DNA of 38,693 nt from Candidatus Ornithomonoglobus merdipullorum (GCA_018714695.1 DVNB01000054.1:1-38693), one strand, 5' to 3'. Shown: positions 14,530-23,222, counted from the stretch's first letter. The notes: generated from the sequence alone by a model not told the origin. Translations and numbers: made by a program.

Positions 14530-17500
14530 ATGGCGTTTTGTCATCTTCACACCCATACCGAGTATAGTCTGCTTGACGGCGAGGCGAGCATTAAAAAGCT
14601 CGTTGCACGGTTAAAGGAGCTCGGGATGGAGAGCTGTGCGATAACCGATCACGGTATGATGTACGGCGTGGTGGATTTTTACCGCGAGTGCAGGGCGAAC
14701 GGGATAAAGCCCGTAATAGGCTGTGAGGTCTATGTCGCGCCCGGCTCGAGGCTTGGCAGAGTCTACGGCGTGGACAATAAATATTCCCATCTAATACTTC
14801 TTGCGGAGAATGAGACGGGATATAAAAATCTTATATATCTTGTCAGTATGGGCTGCATAGAGGGTTACTACTATAAACCCAGAGTCGACAAGGATCTTTT
14901 GCACTGTCATTCCGAGGGGATCATCGCACTTTCTGCATGTCTTGCTGGAGAGATACCAAAGGCATTGGTGAACGGTGACTATGCCGGAGCAAAAAAGGCG
15001 GCTCAGGAATATGTCGATATATTCGGGAAGGACAATTTCTTTATAGAGCTTCAGGATCACGGACTTGCTGAGCAGAAGCGGATCATCCCCGAGCTGATAC
15101 GGCTTTCGGAGGAGCTGGGGCTTGGTACGGTCGCGACAAACGATATACATTATCTGACTGCGGAGGATGCATTTTATCAGGATGTGCTGATGTGTCTTCA
15201 GATGGAGAAGAAGATCGGCGACGAGGACAGGATGAGGTTTGAGACGAACGAATTCTACTTGAAGTCCGAGGCGCAGATGCGTGAGCTGTTCTCGTATATC
15301 CCGGAGGCTTTGGACAATACGGTGAAGATAGCGGAGAGGTGTAATGTCGATTTTGATTTCAGCACGCGCCATCTTCCGAAGTTTGATGTCCCCGACGGCA
15401 GGGACGCGTTTGAGTATCTGCATTCGCTGTGTTTCGAAGGACTTGACCGCTGCTATGAGGAGGTCACGGATGAGCTCAGGGAAAGGCTTGAATATGAGCT
15501 CGGTGTGATAAAGCGCATGGGATTTATCGATTATTTCCTTATAGTACGCGATTTTATACATTTTGCAAAGACACACGGCGTGAGCGTCGGACCGGGACGG
15601 GGAAGCGCGGCGGGAAGTCTCGTTTCGTACACGCTCGGCATCACAAGCATAGACCCGATAAAGTATTCGCTCATATTTGAAAGATTTTTAAATCCGGAAC
15701 GAGTGAGCATGCCGGATATAGATATAGATTTTGAGCCGGAGGGCAGGCAGAAGGTAATAGATTACGTTGTAAAGAAATACGGCGCGGAAAATGTTGCGCA
15801 GATCGTTACCTTCGGTACCATGAAAGCGAGGCTCGCCATAAGAGATGTCGGCAGGGCGCTGGATATGCCGCTTGCCGATGTTGACAGGGTGGCAAAGCTC
15901 GTTCCCGCGACGCTTAACATAACGATCGACGATGCGCTGAAAACGCCGGAGTTCAGAGCGCTCTACGATTCCGATCCGCAGGTGAAGCGGCTGGTTGATA
16001 CCTCACGAGTGCTTGAAGGACTGCCGCGTCATGCATCCACGCATGCGGCGGGAGTTGTGATAACTGGAGAGCCGATAGTGAACTATGTTCCGCTCATGCT
16101 CAACAAGGATAATTTTATAACCACTCAGTTCCCGAAGGACACGGTCGAGAGTCTCGGTCTTTTGAAAATGGACTTTCTGGGGCTCAGGAACCTAACTGTC
16201 ATATCGAGCGCTTTGAGGATCATAAAGGAGACAAGAGACATCGATATAGACATAGAAAAGATAGACTATGACAGGCCCGAGGTGTTCGAGCTCATATCGT
16301 CGGGCAATACCGACGGCGTGTTCCAGCTTGAGAGCTCCGGGATGCAGTCGTTTATGACGGAGCTGAAGCCTGACAGTCTGGAGGATATAATAGCGGGTGT
16401 ATCGCTGTACCGTCCGGGACCTATGGACCAGATACCGAGATATATCCATAACAAGCGCAATCCTCAGGATGTGACGTATAAGCATCCGCTGCTTGAGCCG
16501 ATACTTGATGTGACATACGGCTGTATGGTGTATCAGGAGCAGGTGCTTGAGATCGTGCGTGTGCTCGCCGGGTATTCGCTCGGCAAGGCGGATCAGCTCA
16601 GGCGTGTAATATCGAAAAAGAAGGCCGATCAGATGAAGATCGAGCGGCGCAACTTCATATACGGAAACGAGGACGGCTCGATACCGGGATGTATAAAAAA
16701 CGGCATAGACGAGGAGACGGCGGTATCTATATTTGACGAGATAAACGATTTTGCCAATTATGCGTTCAACAAGTCGCATGCCGCTGCTTATGCGTTCGTT
16801 GCATATCAGACGGCGTATCTTAAGACGTTCTATCCTGTGGAATATATGGCGGCGCTTATTTCCACTATAGAAGAGACGGATAAAATAAACCATTATATCA
16901 TAAACTGTAAGGAGATGGGCATAGACCGTCTGCCGCCGGATGTGAACAGGAGCCGGCTCGGCTTCACAGTGGAGAACGGAGCAATAAGATTCGGGCTTGC
17001 GGCGGTCAAAAACGTCGGCAAGGCGTTTATAGAGCATCTTCTGGAGGAACGCGACAGAAACGGAGAGTTCAAGACATTTTCCGATTTTGCAGACAGAATG
17101 AGCGGTACGGAGATGAACAAGCGCGCAGTCGAGGGGCTTATAATGTGCGGCGCGTTTGATTCAATGGGTATCAAGCGGTCTCAGCTCATGCAGGTCTACG
17201 AGCGTGCGATAAACGATTCGGCAGCTGAGGCAAAGGGAAATATAGCCGGTCAGATGTCGCTTTTCGATGAAGTGGAGGAAAAGCCGGAGATCTCGTTCCC
17301 GGACATACCGGAATTTCCGAAGAGGGAGCTTCTGAGAATGGAAAAGCAGTCGATAGGCATGTATTTTTCGGGGCATCCTATGGACGAGTACACGCTTAGG
17401 CTCAAAAATCTCGGTGCGCACACTACGTCGGATGTGAACGAGAGCGTTATCAAAAACGAGGAAGGCGAATTTGTTCATTCCGGAACCGGGTTTCATGACG

Positions 17501-18072
17501 GGGACAGAGTCGTTATAGGCGGTATAATCGAAGCGAGAAAGAATAAGATAACGAAAAACAAATCACAGATGGCGTTTGTGACGATAGAGGATGCGTTCGG
17601 CTCAGTCGAGTGCCTCGTGTTCCCAAAGGTGCTTATGCGGTATTCGGGGCTCATGAGCGTAGGAAATACTGTGTTGGTTTCCGGGACCTTGAGTATTCGC
17701 GAGGATGAGACGCCGAAGCTTCTCGTAAACGAGGCAGAGCTGCTTGATGAGGCATTGGAGCGCGGCAGTATACCGGAGCCGCGCGGAAAACGCAGATATC
17801 CCGCGCCTGAGCAGCAGAGCGGGAGCGCGGGATCTAACAGTCCGAAGCTTTTTATAAGGCTCGAAACAAAGAGCAGCGAGACTCTGGAAGCTGTCTCGGA
17901 GGCACTGGCGCCGTTTCGCGGAGATGTCGAGGTAAGGCTGTATTTTACGGATACGAAAAAGCAGGCGAGAGCGCCGAGAGAGCTCTATTTCAACGGCTCC
18001 GCCTCTGCGGTAAGAGAGCTGAAATATGAGTTTGGCGAGGAGAACGTTGTGTTTAAGGACGGGGTGGGCTGA
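14530..18072 (+). CDS. dnaE: DNA polymerase III alpha subunit DnaE
   Basis: 1180 residues. An N-terminal PHP domain (about 1-250) opens MAFCHLHTHTEYSLLDGEAS with its metal-binding His residues retained. Then come the palm with the GPGRGSAAGSLVSY motif, the catalytic PDIDIDFEP at 395-403 and the AIRDVGRAL fingers region. Next are the GVFQLESSGM and VSLYRPGPM segments, NDFANYAFNKSHAAAYA, a helix-hairpin-helix tail and an OB domain at about 990-1070 (VVIGGIIEARKNKITKNK). The start is the ATG at 14530 behind AAAGGAGGAG; a longer in-frame reading starts inside whiA and is not needed. Its C terminus lacks an intein and looks intact. It is a replicative or lesion-tolerant DnaE; PolC is not in the window. 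Confidence 0.97.
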   Translation: MAFCHLHTHTEYSLLDGEASIKKLVARLKELGMESCAITDHGMMYGVVDFYRECRANGIKPVIGCEVYVAPGSRLGRVYGVDNKYSHLILLAENETGYKNLIYLVSMGCIEGYYYKPRVDKDLLHCHSEGIIALSACLAGEIPKALVNGDYAGAKKAAQEYVDIFGKDNFFIELQDHGLAEQKRIIPELIRLSEELGLGTVATNDIHYLTAEDAFYQDVLMCLQMEKKIGDEDRMRFETNEFYLKSEAQMRELFSYIPEALDNTVKIAERCNVDFDFSTRHLPKFDVPDGRDAFEYLHSLCFEGLDRCYEEVTDELRERLEYELGVIKRMGFIDYFLIVRDFIHFAKTHGVSVGPGRGSAAGSLVSYTLGITSIDPIKYSLIFERFLNPERVSMPDIDIDFEPEGRQKVIDYVVKKYGAENVAQIVTFGTMKARLAIRDVGRALDMPLADVDRVAKLVPATLNITIDDALKTPEFRALYDSDPQVKRLVDTSRVLEGLPRHASTHAAGVVITGEPIVNYVPLMLNKDNFITTQFPKDTVESLGLLKMDFLGLRNLTVISSALRIIKETRDIDIDIEKIDYDRPEVFELISSGNTDGVFQLESSGMQSFMTELKPDSLEDIIAGVSLYRPGPMDQIPRYIHNKRNPQDVTYKHPLLEPILDVTYGCMVYQEQVLEIVRVLAGYSLGKADQLRRVISKKKADQMKIERRNFIYGNEDGSIPGCIKNGIDEETAVSIFDEINDFANYAFNKSHAAAYAFVAYQTAYLKTFYPVEYMAALISTIEETDKINHYIINCKEMGIDRLPPDVNRSRLGFTVENGAIRFGLAAVKNVGKAFIEHLLEERDRNGEFKTFSDFADRMSGTEMNKRAVEGLIMCGAFDSMGIKRSQLMQVYERAINDSAAEAKGNIAGQMSLFDEVEEKPEISFPDIPEFPKRELLRMEKQSIGMYFSGHPMDEYTLRLKNLGAHTTSDVNESVIKNEEGEFVHSGTGFHDGDRVVIGGIIEARKNKITKNKSQMAFVTIEDAFGSVECLVFPKVLMRYSGLMSVGNTVLVSGTLSIREDETPKLLVNEAELLDEALERGSIPEPRGKRRYPAPEQQSGSAGSNSPKLFIRLETKSSETLEAVSEALAPFRGDVEVRLYFTDTKKQARAPRELYFNGSASAVRELKYEFGEENVVFKDGVG

Positions 18073-18199
18073 TCCGACTGCGGATTTGTGTGCAGTCTGC
18101 TCAAATAGTTCATGAAATTTTCGGCGCTTTTTCGAAAAATTTGTGAAAATACACAAAAGATGATATATGAAAATCTATGAATATCATACCAAATAACGC
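18073..18199 (+). other. dnaE 3' region with two weak hairpins
   Basis: GACTGC/GCAGTC and an AT-rich pairing AAATTTTCG (18115-18123) with CGAAAAATTT (18133-18142) follow the dnaE stop. Neither is a convincing terminator. No gene is visible before the next promoter. Confidence 0.35.
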
Positions 18200-18228
18200 T
18201 TGAAATTTCAGCGGAAATAGTATATTAT
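18200..18228 (+). promoter_or_regulatory. Promoter of the mtrB-like/pfkA unit
   Basis: TTGAAA (18200-18205), 17-bp spacer, TATTAT (18223-18228). The predicted transcript starts near 18235, leaving a leader of about 80 nt. Confidence 0.8.
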
Positions 18229-18238
18229 ATAAGTAGCG

Positions 18239-18265
18239 GGCATAACGTTAAAGTTTTAACGTGCC
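18239..18265 (+). promoter_or_regulatory. Hairpin at the 5' end of the mtrB-like leader
   Basis: GGCA (18239-18242) and TGCC (18262-18265) close an inner stem CGTTAA (18246-18251) / TTAACG (18256-18261) with loop AGTT. A 3-nt bulge is on the 5' side. No T run follows. Its position at the predicted mRNA start suggests a stability or regulatory element; function unknown. Confidence 0.5.
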
Positions 18266-18317
18266 TGAACTTATCGGAGCGGTGACCCTGCGGCTTCGAA
18301 ACGGAGGTATTGTAACA

Positions 18318-18539
18318 ATGGAAGAATATTCAGCCGGAGATTATATAGTGATAAAGGCGTTGGAAAACGGTGTTGATATAATTGGTCTCACAAGGGGACG
18401 CGACACGAAATTCCATCATACCGAGCACCTTGAAAAGGGGCAGGTGTATATGGCGCAGTTTACCGAGATAACCTCAGCCATGAAGATATCGGGTAAGGCT
18501 GAGATCTATACAAAGCACGGTAAAGTGCTTTCCGAATAA
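18318..18539 (+). CDS. mtrB: TRAP-family (MtrB) trp RNA-binding attenuation protein homologue
   Basis: 73 residues, close to the 75 of B. subtilis TRAP and alignable without gaps in its core: DYIVIKALENGVDIIGLTRG, D-T-K-F-H-H, EHLEKGQ and AQFTE-I-TSA-M-K. TRAP forms an 11-subunit ring that binds tryptophan between subunits and (G/U)AG repeats around its edge, repressing trp genes. Compared with the B. subtilis RNA-contact residues K37, K56 and R58, this protein has H37, K56 and S58. RNA affinity or target may therefore differ. The start is ATG at 18318 behind GGAGG (18302-18306). It is the first gene of a unit leading to pfkA; no trp gene is nearby. Confidence 0.88.
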   Translation: MEEYSAGDYIVIKALENGVDIIGLTRGRDTKFHHTEHLEKGQVYMAQFTEITSAMKISGKAEIYTKHGKVLSE

Positions 18540-18551
18540 GAGGTTTTATGT

Positions 18552-18755
18552 ATGTGGATGGTAGTATATGTATCGCGTGACAAATCGAAGATAGATAAGC
18601 TTTTATCTGTGCTGGGAGTGCGCGGTATAATGACTATGATGCGGCCGGCTGTGGACGAGGGCGGCGAATGTTGCGCCTATGAGATATTGGTTCCGAAAAC
18701 GGAGCTTGATGAGGCGCAGGATGTCATATTTGACACCGAGCTGTCGGGAAGCTGA
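18552..18755 (+). CDS. Small conserved protein, unknown function (DUF2007-like)
   Basis: 67 residues, MWMVVYVSRDKSKIDKLLSV and onward, ending ILVPKTELDEAQDVIFDTEL. The fold suggested by the beta-alpha-beta pattern (VVYVS, helix, then the I-L-V-P strand and a final helix) resembles short DUF2007-type signalling proteins that measure about 70 residues, but I cannot confirm it. AAGAGG precedes the ATG at 18552, 12 bases after the mtrB-like stop, so the two are co-translated. A similar small gene next to pfkA is familiar from other clostridia, where some annotations call it a decarboxylase, wrongly for its size. Confidence 0.7.
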   Translation: MWMVVYVSRDKSKIDKLLSVLGVRGIMTMMRPAVDEGGECCAYEILVPKTELDEAQDVIFDTELSGS

Positions 18756-18766
18756 ACGGTGTTTAA

Positions 18767-18831
18767 GGTGCTCACGGTATGCCGTGAAAAAGCACCAATC
18801 AATGAAAGTCAACAGGCCGCGGCTGCGCGGC
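18767..18831 (+). promoter_or_regulatory. Two tandem hairpins in the pfkA leader
   Basis: The first joins GGTGCT (18767-18772) and CACGG (18773-18777) to CCGTG (18782-18786) and AGCACC (18791-18796), giving 11 bp with a TATG loop and a 4-nt A bulge. The second pairs GCCGC (18816-18820) with GCGGC (18827-18831). Neither has a T run, so they look like mRNA processing or stability elements, or binding sites, not terminators. They fill most of the 103 bp before pfkA. Confidence 0.6.
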
Positions 18832-18858
18832 AAATAACACAAAGTGGGAGGCTCTACA

Positions 18859-19836
18859 ATGGAAAACAGAAGCATCAGAACGATCGGAGTGCTTACAAGC
18901 GGAGGCGACGCGCCCGGAATGAATGCCGCGATAAGAGCAGTGGTAAGAACCGGGGCATATCACGGACTTAAGGTCATGGGCGTCAAGAGAGGCTATAACG
19001 GTCTTATACACGGTGAGATGGAGGAAATGAACGCGAGATCGGTATCCGAGACGCTTCAGCGCGGCGGTACTTGTCTTATGACCGCAAGATGTCTTGAGTT
19101 CAAGGAGCAGGCGGGCGTGAACAAGGCTATACAGATAGCAAGAGTGTTCGGGCTTGACGGTCTTGTTGTAATAGGCGGAGACGGTTCGTTCAGAGGCGCA
19201 AGGGATCTTTCAAATTCTGGACTGCCCACCGTGGCAATGCCGGGAACGATCGATAACGATATAAGCTGCTCTGAGTATACTGTCGGATACGATACGTGCC
19301 TTAACACTGTTAAGGATGCTGTGGATAAGATCAGAGATACGGCTTCGAGCCATGAGCGCTGCTCTGTAATAGAGGTCATGGGGCGTGCGGCGGGATATAT
19401 CGCTCTTGAGGCAGGTATAGCATGCGGCGCGGAGGTAATACTTATCCCGGAGAAGAAGTATGATTTTGATGAGGATGTTCTGCGTCCGATCCTTGAGGCA
19501 AAGTCAAGAGGCAAGAAGCACGCTATCATCGTTGTTGCCGAGGGTATCGGCGGAGTTATAGAGATGGCGAAGGAGATTGAGGCGAAAACCGGTATAGAGG
19601 CGAGAGCTACGATACTGGGTCATGTTCAGCGCGGCGGTTCACCGACGGTGCGTGACAGAGTGACCGCAAGCCAGATGGGCGCGCGGTGCGTCGAGCTTCT
19701 GCTTGAGGGAAAGGCGAACAGGATAGTCTGCATGCAGCAGGGCAGGATCACGGATGTTGATATAAACGAGGGCCTTGACATGAAAAAGGAAATATCTGAT
19801 GAGCTCATAGAGCTCGCGCACAAGCTCAGCGTATAA
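18859..19836 (+). CDS. pfkA: ATP-dependent 6-phosphofructokinase
   Basis: 325 residues. The ATP site is GVLTSGGDAPGMNAAIR, GGDGSFRGA contributes to nucleotide and metal binding, and PGTIDNDI holds the catalytic Asp pair. The TVGYDTCLNTVKDAVDKIRD, EVMGRAAGYIALEAG and GHVQRGGSPTVRDR segments bind fructose-6-phosphate and effector. Glycine in the GGDGS motif, where PPi-dependent enzymes have Asp, supports ATP use. ATG at 18859 follows GGGAGG. It converts F6P to F1,6BP, the signal read by HprK, whose gene is about 9 kb upstream. Confidence 0.97.
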   Translation: MENRSIRTIGVLTSGGDAPGMNAAIRAVVRTGAYHGLKVMGVKRGYNGLIHGEMEEMNARSVSETLQRGGTCLMTARCLEFKEQAGVNKAIQIARVFGLDGLVVIGGDGSFRGARDLSNSGLPTVAMPGTIDNDISCSEYTVGYDTCLNTVKDAVDKIRDTASSHERCSVIEVMGRAAGYIALEAGIACGAEVILIPEKKYDFDEDVLRPILEAKSRGKKHAIIVVAEGIGGVIEMAKEIEAKTGIEARATILGHVQRGGSPTVRDRVTASQMGARCVELLLEGKANRIVCMQQGRITDVDINEGLDMKKEISDELIELAHKLSV

Positions 19837-19844
19837 ATAATAGA

Positions 19845-19872
19845 GGGGGTATTGTTATTCGATACCCCTTGT
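19845..19872 (+). terminator. Probable terminator after pfkA
   Basis: GGGGTAT (19846-19852) and ATACCCC (19862-19868) pair around a 9-nt loop. The following TTGTTGTGTGTTT is a broken T tract, so termination may be partial. Confidence 0.6.
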
Positions 19873-19891
19873 TGTGTGTTTAAAACCGCTT

Positions 19892-19955
19892 TTGACCGCG
19901 AAAGATGCACAAAAGCGATAATGTTATATAAGTAGACCCGCTTTTGTTATGCGGG
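19892..19955 (+). promoter_or_regulatory. Possible pyk promoter and leader hairpin
   Basis: TTGACC (19892-19897) and GATAAT (19917-19922) are 19 bp apart, a weak but plausible promoter. Downstream CCCGC (19937-19941) pairs with GCGGG (19951-19955) in the leader, just before the AAAGGAG binding site of pyk. Confidence 0.4.
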
Positions 19956-19981
19956 ACAATAAAACATAAAGGAGTACGCTT

Positions 19982-21742
19982 ATGAGAAAGACAAAAATCG
20001 TATGTACGATAGGCCCCGCGACGAACAGCGAGGACATGCTGAGAGAACTGATGCTTGCGGGAATGGATGTTGCCAGGATCAACTTTTCGCACGGCACGCA
20101 CGAGGCGGCAAAGGAAATGGTGGACAGAATAAAGAAGGTGCGTCAGGAGCTTGATTTGCCCGTTGCGATCCTGCTTGACACCAAGGGACCGGAGATAAGG
20201 CTCAAGAGCTTCAAGGAAGGAAAGGTGACACTTAAGACCGGACAGACATTTACGCTTTGCACAAATGACGTCGAGGGTGATGATCAGATGGTGTCGATCA
20301 CATATCCGGAGCTTCCGAACGATGTGACGGTCGGGACCAGGATCCTTATAGACGACGGTCTTATAGAGCTGCAGGTTACCTCCGTAAAGAATGATAAGAT
20401 AGTATGTGTTGTTCATAACGGCGGAGTTGTGTCAAACTCAAAGGGCGTAAATGTTCCAAATGTTGAGCTTTCCATGCCGTATATGAGTGAAAAGGACAAA
20501 TCGGATATCCTTTTCGGAATAGAGCAGGATTTCGATTTCATTGCCGCTTCATTCTGCCGCACGGCAGAGGATGCGCTGGAGATAAAGCAGCTTCTGGAGA
20601 GAAACGGCGGAAGGGAGATAAATCTCATAGCGAAGATAGAGAATGCACAGGGAGTGCAGAATATAGACGAGATACTTAACGTTACAGACGGAATAATGGT
20701 AGCGCGCGGAGATATGGGCGTAGAGATAGACATGCAGGATCTTCCGGTAATACAGAAGGATCTCATAAGAAAGACATACCGTGCGGGAAAGCGCGTAATA
20801 ACGGCTACACAGATGCTCGACTCGATGATCCGCAATCCGCGTCCGACAAGAGCCGAGGTCAGCGACGTTGCAAACGCGATTTATGACGGAACATCTGCAA
20901 TAATGCTATCGGGCGAGACTGCGATGGGAAAATATCCAATCGAGGCGGTAAAGACGATGTCGTCTATCGCTGAGAGAACGGAAAACGATATAGATTATGT
21001 AAAGAGACTGAAAATGATGGATTTCGAGAGCGGGTTCGATGTAACTAATGCGATCTCACATGCGACCTGTACAACGGCGCATGATCTCGGGGCTGCGGCG
21101 ATCATTGCTCTGACATATTCGGGAGGAACAGCACGCCAGATCTCAAGGTTCAGACCTAACTGTCCGATCATAGCTCCGACTCTCAGCGAGAAGTCGAGAC
21201 GGCAGCTCAATCTGTCATGGGGGGTTATACCTGTAATGAGCCACGTTGCTGCAAACTCAGACGAGCTTTTTGACAGTGCGGTCGACGACGCCGAGAAGAT
21301 GAATCTCGTAAAGAACGGTGATCTTGTGGTCATCACCGGAGGTGTTCCCATGGGGGTTGCTGGAACGACGAATATAATGAAGGTACATCTTGTTGGACAT
21401 ATACTCGTAAAGGGTGACGGGCTCTCGGATCTTCATGCCACAGGAAACGTATGCGTATGCTGCGGCAAGAAGGAGATGGATATGAAGTTCCGGGACGGAG
21501 ATATTGCCGTTATAGACAGGCTTTCTACGGATATGATACCGAGGCTGAAAAAATCGTCGGGTATCATTACGGAAGCGACCGATCATCTCGAGGACCTCAA
21601 CATATTGTCGATGGCGCTCGATATACCGATCATCATCGGTGCTGCCGGTGCTACGAAGATATTGAAGAGCGGTACATCCATAACCATGGACGCTTCGAAC
21701 GGAATGGTATATGCGGGGCATAATAAGATAGAATTCGAATAA
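19982..21742 (+). CDS. pyk: Pyruvate kinase with C-terminal PEP-utiliser-like domain
   Basis: 586 residues. The catalytic core shows KTKIVCTIGPATNSEDML, INFSHGTHE, LLDTKGPEIR, the active-site IAKIENAQGV, VARGDMGVEI and KRVITATQMLDSM. An extra domain of about 110 residues after about 475 contains GDGLSDLHATGNVCV and the ITEATDHLED and IPIIIGAAGATKIL pattern of the PEP-utilising enzyme mobile domain, as in Bacillus pyruvate kinases. It makes pyruvate and ATP from PEP. The gene follows pfkA by 145 bp, a standard glycolytic pairing. It ends at a clear terminator. Confidence 0.97.
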   Translation: MRKTKIVCTIGPATNSEDMLRELMLAGMDVARINFSHGTHEAAKEMVDRIKKVRQELDLPVAILLDTKGPEIRLKSFKEGKVTLKTGQTFTLCTNDVEGDDQMVSITYPELPNDVTVGTRILIDDGLIELQVTSVKNDKIVCVVHNGGVVSNSKGVNVPNVELSMPYMSEKDKSDILFGIEQDFDFIAASFCRTAEDALEIKQLLERNGGREINLIAKIENAQGVQNIDEILNVTDGIMVARGDMGVEIDMQDLPVIQKDLIRKTYRAGKRVITATQMLDSMIRNPRPTRAEVSDVANAIYDGTSAIMLSGETAMGKYPIEAVKTMSSIAERTENDIDYVKRLKMMDFESGFDVTNAISHATCTTAHDLGAAAIIALTYSGGTARQISRFRPNCPIIAPTLSEKSRRQLNLSWGVIPVMSHVAANSDELFDSAVDDAEKMNLVKNGDLVVITGGVPMGVAGTTNIMKVHLVGHILVKGDGLSDLHATGNVCVCCGKKEMDMKFRDGDIAVIDRLSTDMIPRLKKSSGIITEATDHLEDLNILSMALDIPIIIGAAGATKILKSGTSITMDASNGMVYAGHNKIEFE

Positions 21743-21771
21743 TGATCCCGAAATAACAACTGATCTATCCG

Positions 21772-21795
21772 ACCGGCGCAGAAGCGCCGGTTTTG
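21772..21795 (+). terminator. Intrinsic terminator after pyk
   Basis: ACCGGCGC (21772-21779) and GCGCCGGT (21784-21791) form a perfect 8-bp stem with a tetraloop, followed by TTTTGG. Confidence 0.85.
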
Positions 21796-21827
21796 GCATA
21801 ATAAAGGAAATAAAGGAGTGCGTTGAA

Positions 21828-22244
21828 ATGGCATATAAGAGTGAAACAAGGCTTACGGTAAGGTATGCGGAAACGGACATGATGGGGATCGTGCATCATT
21901 CCCGGTATTATCCGTGGTTTGAGCAGGCAAGGACTGATTTTATAAAGAGGAGCGGTCTTACGTATTCGCAGATGGAGAAGATGGGGATACTGCTTCCTCT
22001 TACGGAGACTCAGTGCAGGTATATTTACGGTCTGACGTATGAGGACGAGGTGCTTATAACGTGTGAGATAGAAAAGCTCACCGTGGCGCGTATTGAATTT
22101 GCGTATGAAGTGTATAAGCTGCCCGAGATGAAGAAGGCGTCGGAAGGAAAGACAAAGCATGGATTTGTGGATAAGGACATGAGGCCTTTGAATCTAAAGA
22201 AAGCATTTCCCGAGGTATGGGAAAAGCTTTCCGGGCTTGCATAA
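21828..22244 (+). CDS. Hotdog-fold acyl-CoA thioesterase (4-hydroxybenzoyl-CoA type)
   Basis: 138 residues. TRLTVRYAETDMMGIVHHSR is the signature of the 4HBT/YbgC group, whose conserved Asp in E-T-D-M-M-G is the catalytic acid, followed by YYPWFEQARTDFIKRSG. These enzymes hydrolyse acyl-CoA or acyl-ACP thioesters. Start ATG at 21828 has AAAGGAG nine bases upstream. Since a terminator precedes it, it needs its own promoter or readthrough from pyk. The substrate cannot be told from sequence. Confidence 0.88.
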   Translation: MAYKSETRLTVRYAETDMMGIVHHSRYYPWFEQARTDFIKRSGLTYSQMEKMGILLPLTETQCRYIYGLTYEDEVLITCEIEKLTVARIEFAYEVYKLPEMKKASEGKTKHGFVDKDMRPLNLKKAFPEVWEKLSGLA

Positions 22245-22265
22245 CGGCTGTGGGGGTGTGTAGAT

Positions 22266-23222
22266 TTGGAGGGTATAAATATTGCTGTGCTCGACGCAGC
22301 CACTCTTGGCGACGATATAAGCTTCGGACAATTTGAAAAATTCGGACGCGTTGACGTGTATGAGCGCACCGATACAAGGCAGATAAGATTCCGAGTAATG
22401 GACGCGGACGTCATAATAGTAAATAAGATAAGGATAAACGAATCGACGGTAGGCGAGGCGAAGCGGCTAAAGCTCATATGCGTCACAGCTACCGGATTTG
22501 ACAATATAGATCTGGATATGTGCCGCCGACGCGGTATAGCGGTGGCGAACGTGCGAGGCTATTCGTCGCAGTCCGTGGCGCAGGTCACGGTCGCATTGGC
22601 GCTCTCGCTTGTGAACCATATCCCGAGTTATGACAGATATGTAAAGGATTACAGCTATTCAAGAAGCGGTGTTCAGAATCACTTAAAGCCTGTATTTCAT
22701 GAGCTGAGTTCGCTTACATGGGGGATAGTCGGTCTCGGAGGCATAGGCTTGAGAGTAGCGGAGGCTGCAAAGGCGCTCGGGTGTGAGATACTCGCGTTCA
22801 AGCGGCGTCCGGATCCGCTCTATAAATGTGTGAAGCTTGAGGAGCTGTGCCGCAGATCGGACATAATCTCGATACATCTGCCGTTGAATGACATAACGCG
22901 CGGGATAATAAGCGCGGAGCGCATAGCAGAGATGAAGCCGGGGGCTGTGGTGGTCAATGCGGCGCGCGGAGCAGTGACAGACGAGGCGGCGCTTGCCGCA
23001 GCTGTAGCAGATGGAAGGCTCGGCGGTTTTGCAACGGACGTATATTCGGAGGAGCCGCTTTCAGCATCCAGTCCGTACATATCGATAATGGATATGCCCA
23101 ATGTGCTGTTCACACCTCACATGGCATGGGGAGCGTATGAAGCGCGGATACGGTGCATGGATGAGATAGAAAAGAATATTGCTGCTTTTATGAATGGGAG
23201 GAAGAGAAATCGTGTTGACTGA
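22266..23222 (+). CDS. NAD-dependent D-2-hydroxyacid dehydrogenase
   Basis: 318 residues from TTG at 22266, behind a GGGGGTG. The start is the least certain point, but the INIAVLDAATLGDD strand is conserved, so it cannot start later. The Rossmann motif is GIVGLGGIGLRVAEA. The catalytic triad is visible as Arg in NAARGAVTDEAAL, Glu in the VYSEEPL region and His in FTPHMAWGAYEAR. Family members reduce hydroxypyruvate, glyoxylate or other 2-keto acids. It sits 21 bp after the thioesterase and overlaps the DHHW gene by 11 bp. Confidence 0.92.
   Translation: MEGINIAVLDAATLGDDISFGQFEKFGRVDVYERTDTRQIRFRVMDADVIIVNKIRINESTVGEAKRLKLICVTATGFDNIDLDMCRRRGIAVANVRGYSSQSVAQVTVALALSLVNHIPSYDRYVKDYSYSRSGVQNHLKPVFHELSSLTWGIVGLGGIGLRVAEAAKALGCEILAFKRRPDPLYKCVKLEELCRRSDIISIHLPLNDITRGIISAERIAEMKPGAVVVNAARGAVTDEAALAAAVADGRLGGFATDVYSEEPLSASSPYISIMDMPNVLFTPHMAWGAYEARIRCMDEIEKNIAAFMNGRKRNRVD

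Noticed and set aside
14791-15576. 261-residue minus-strand open frame inside dnaE
   Set aside because: Antisense shadow within the polymerase; no start signal.
18073-18199. Strong terminator after dnaE
   Set aside because: The pairings there are weak and lack a proper U tract; a separate promoter follows instead.
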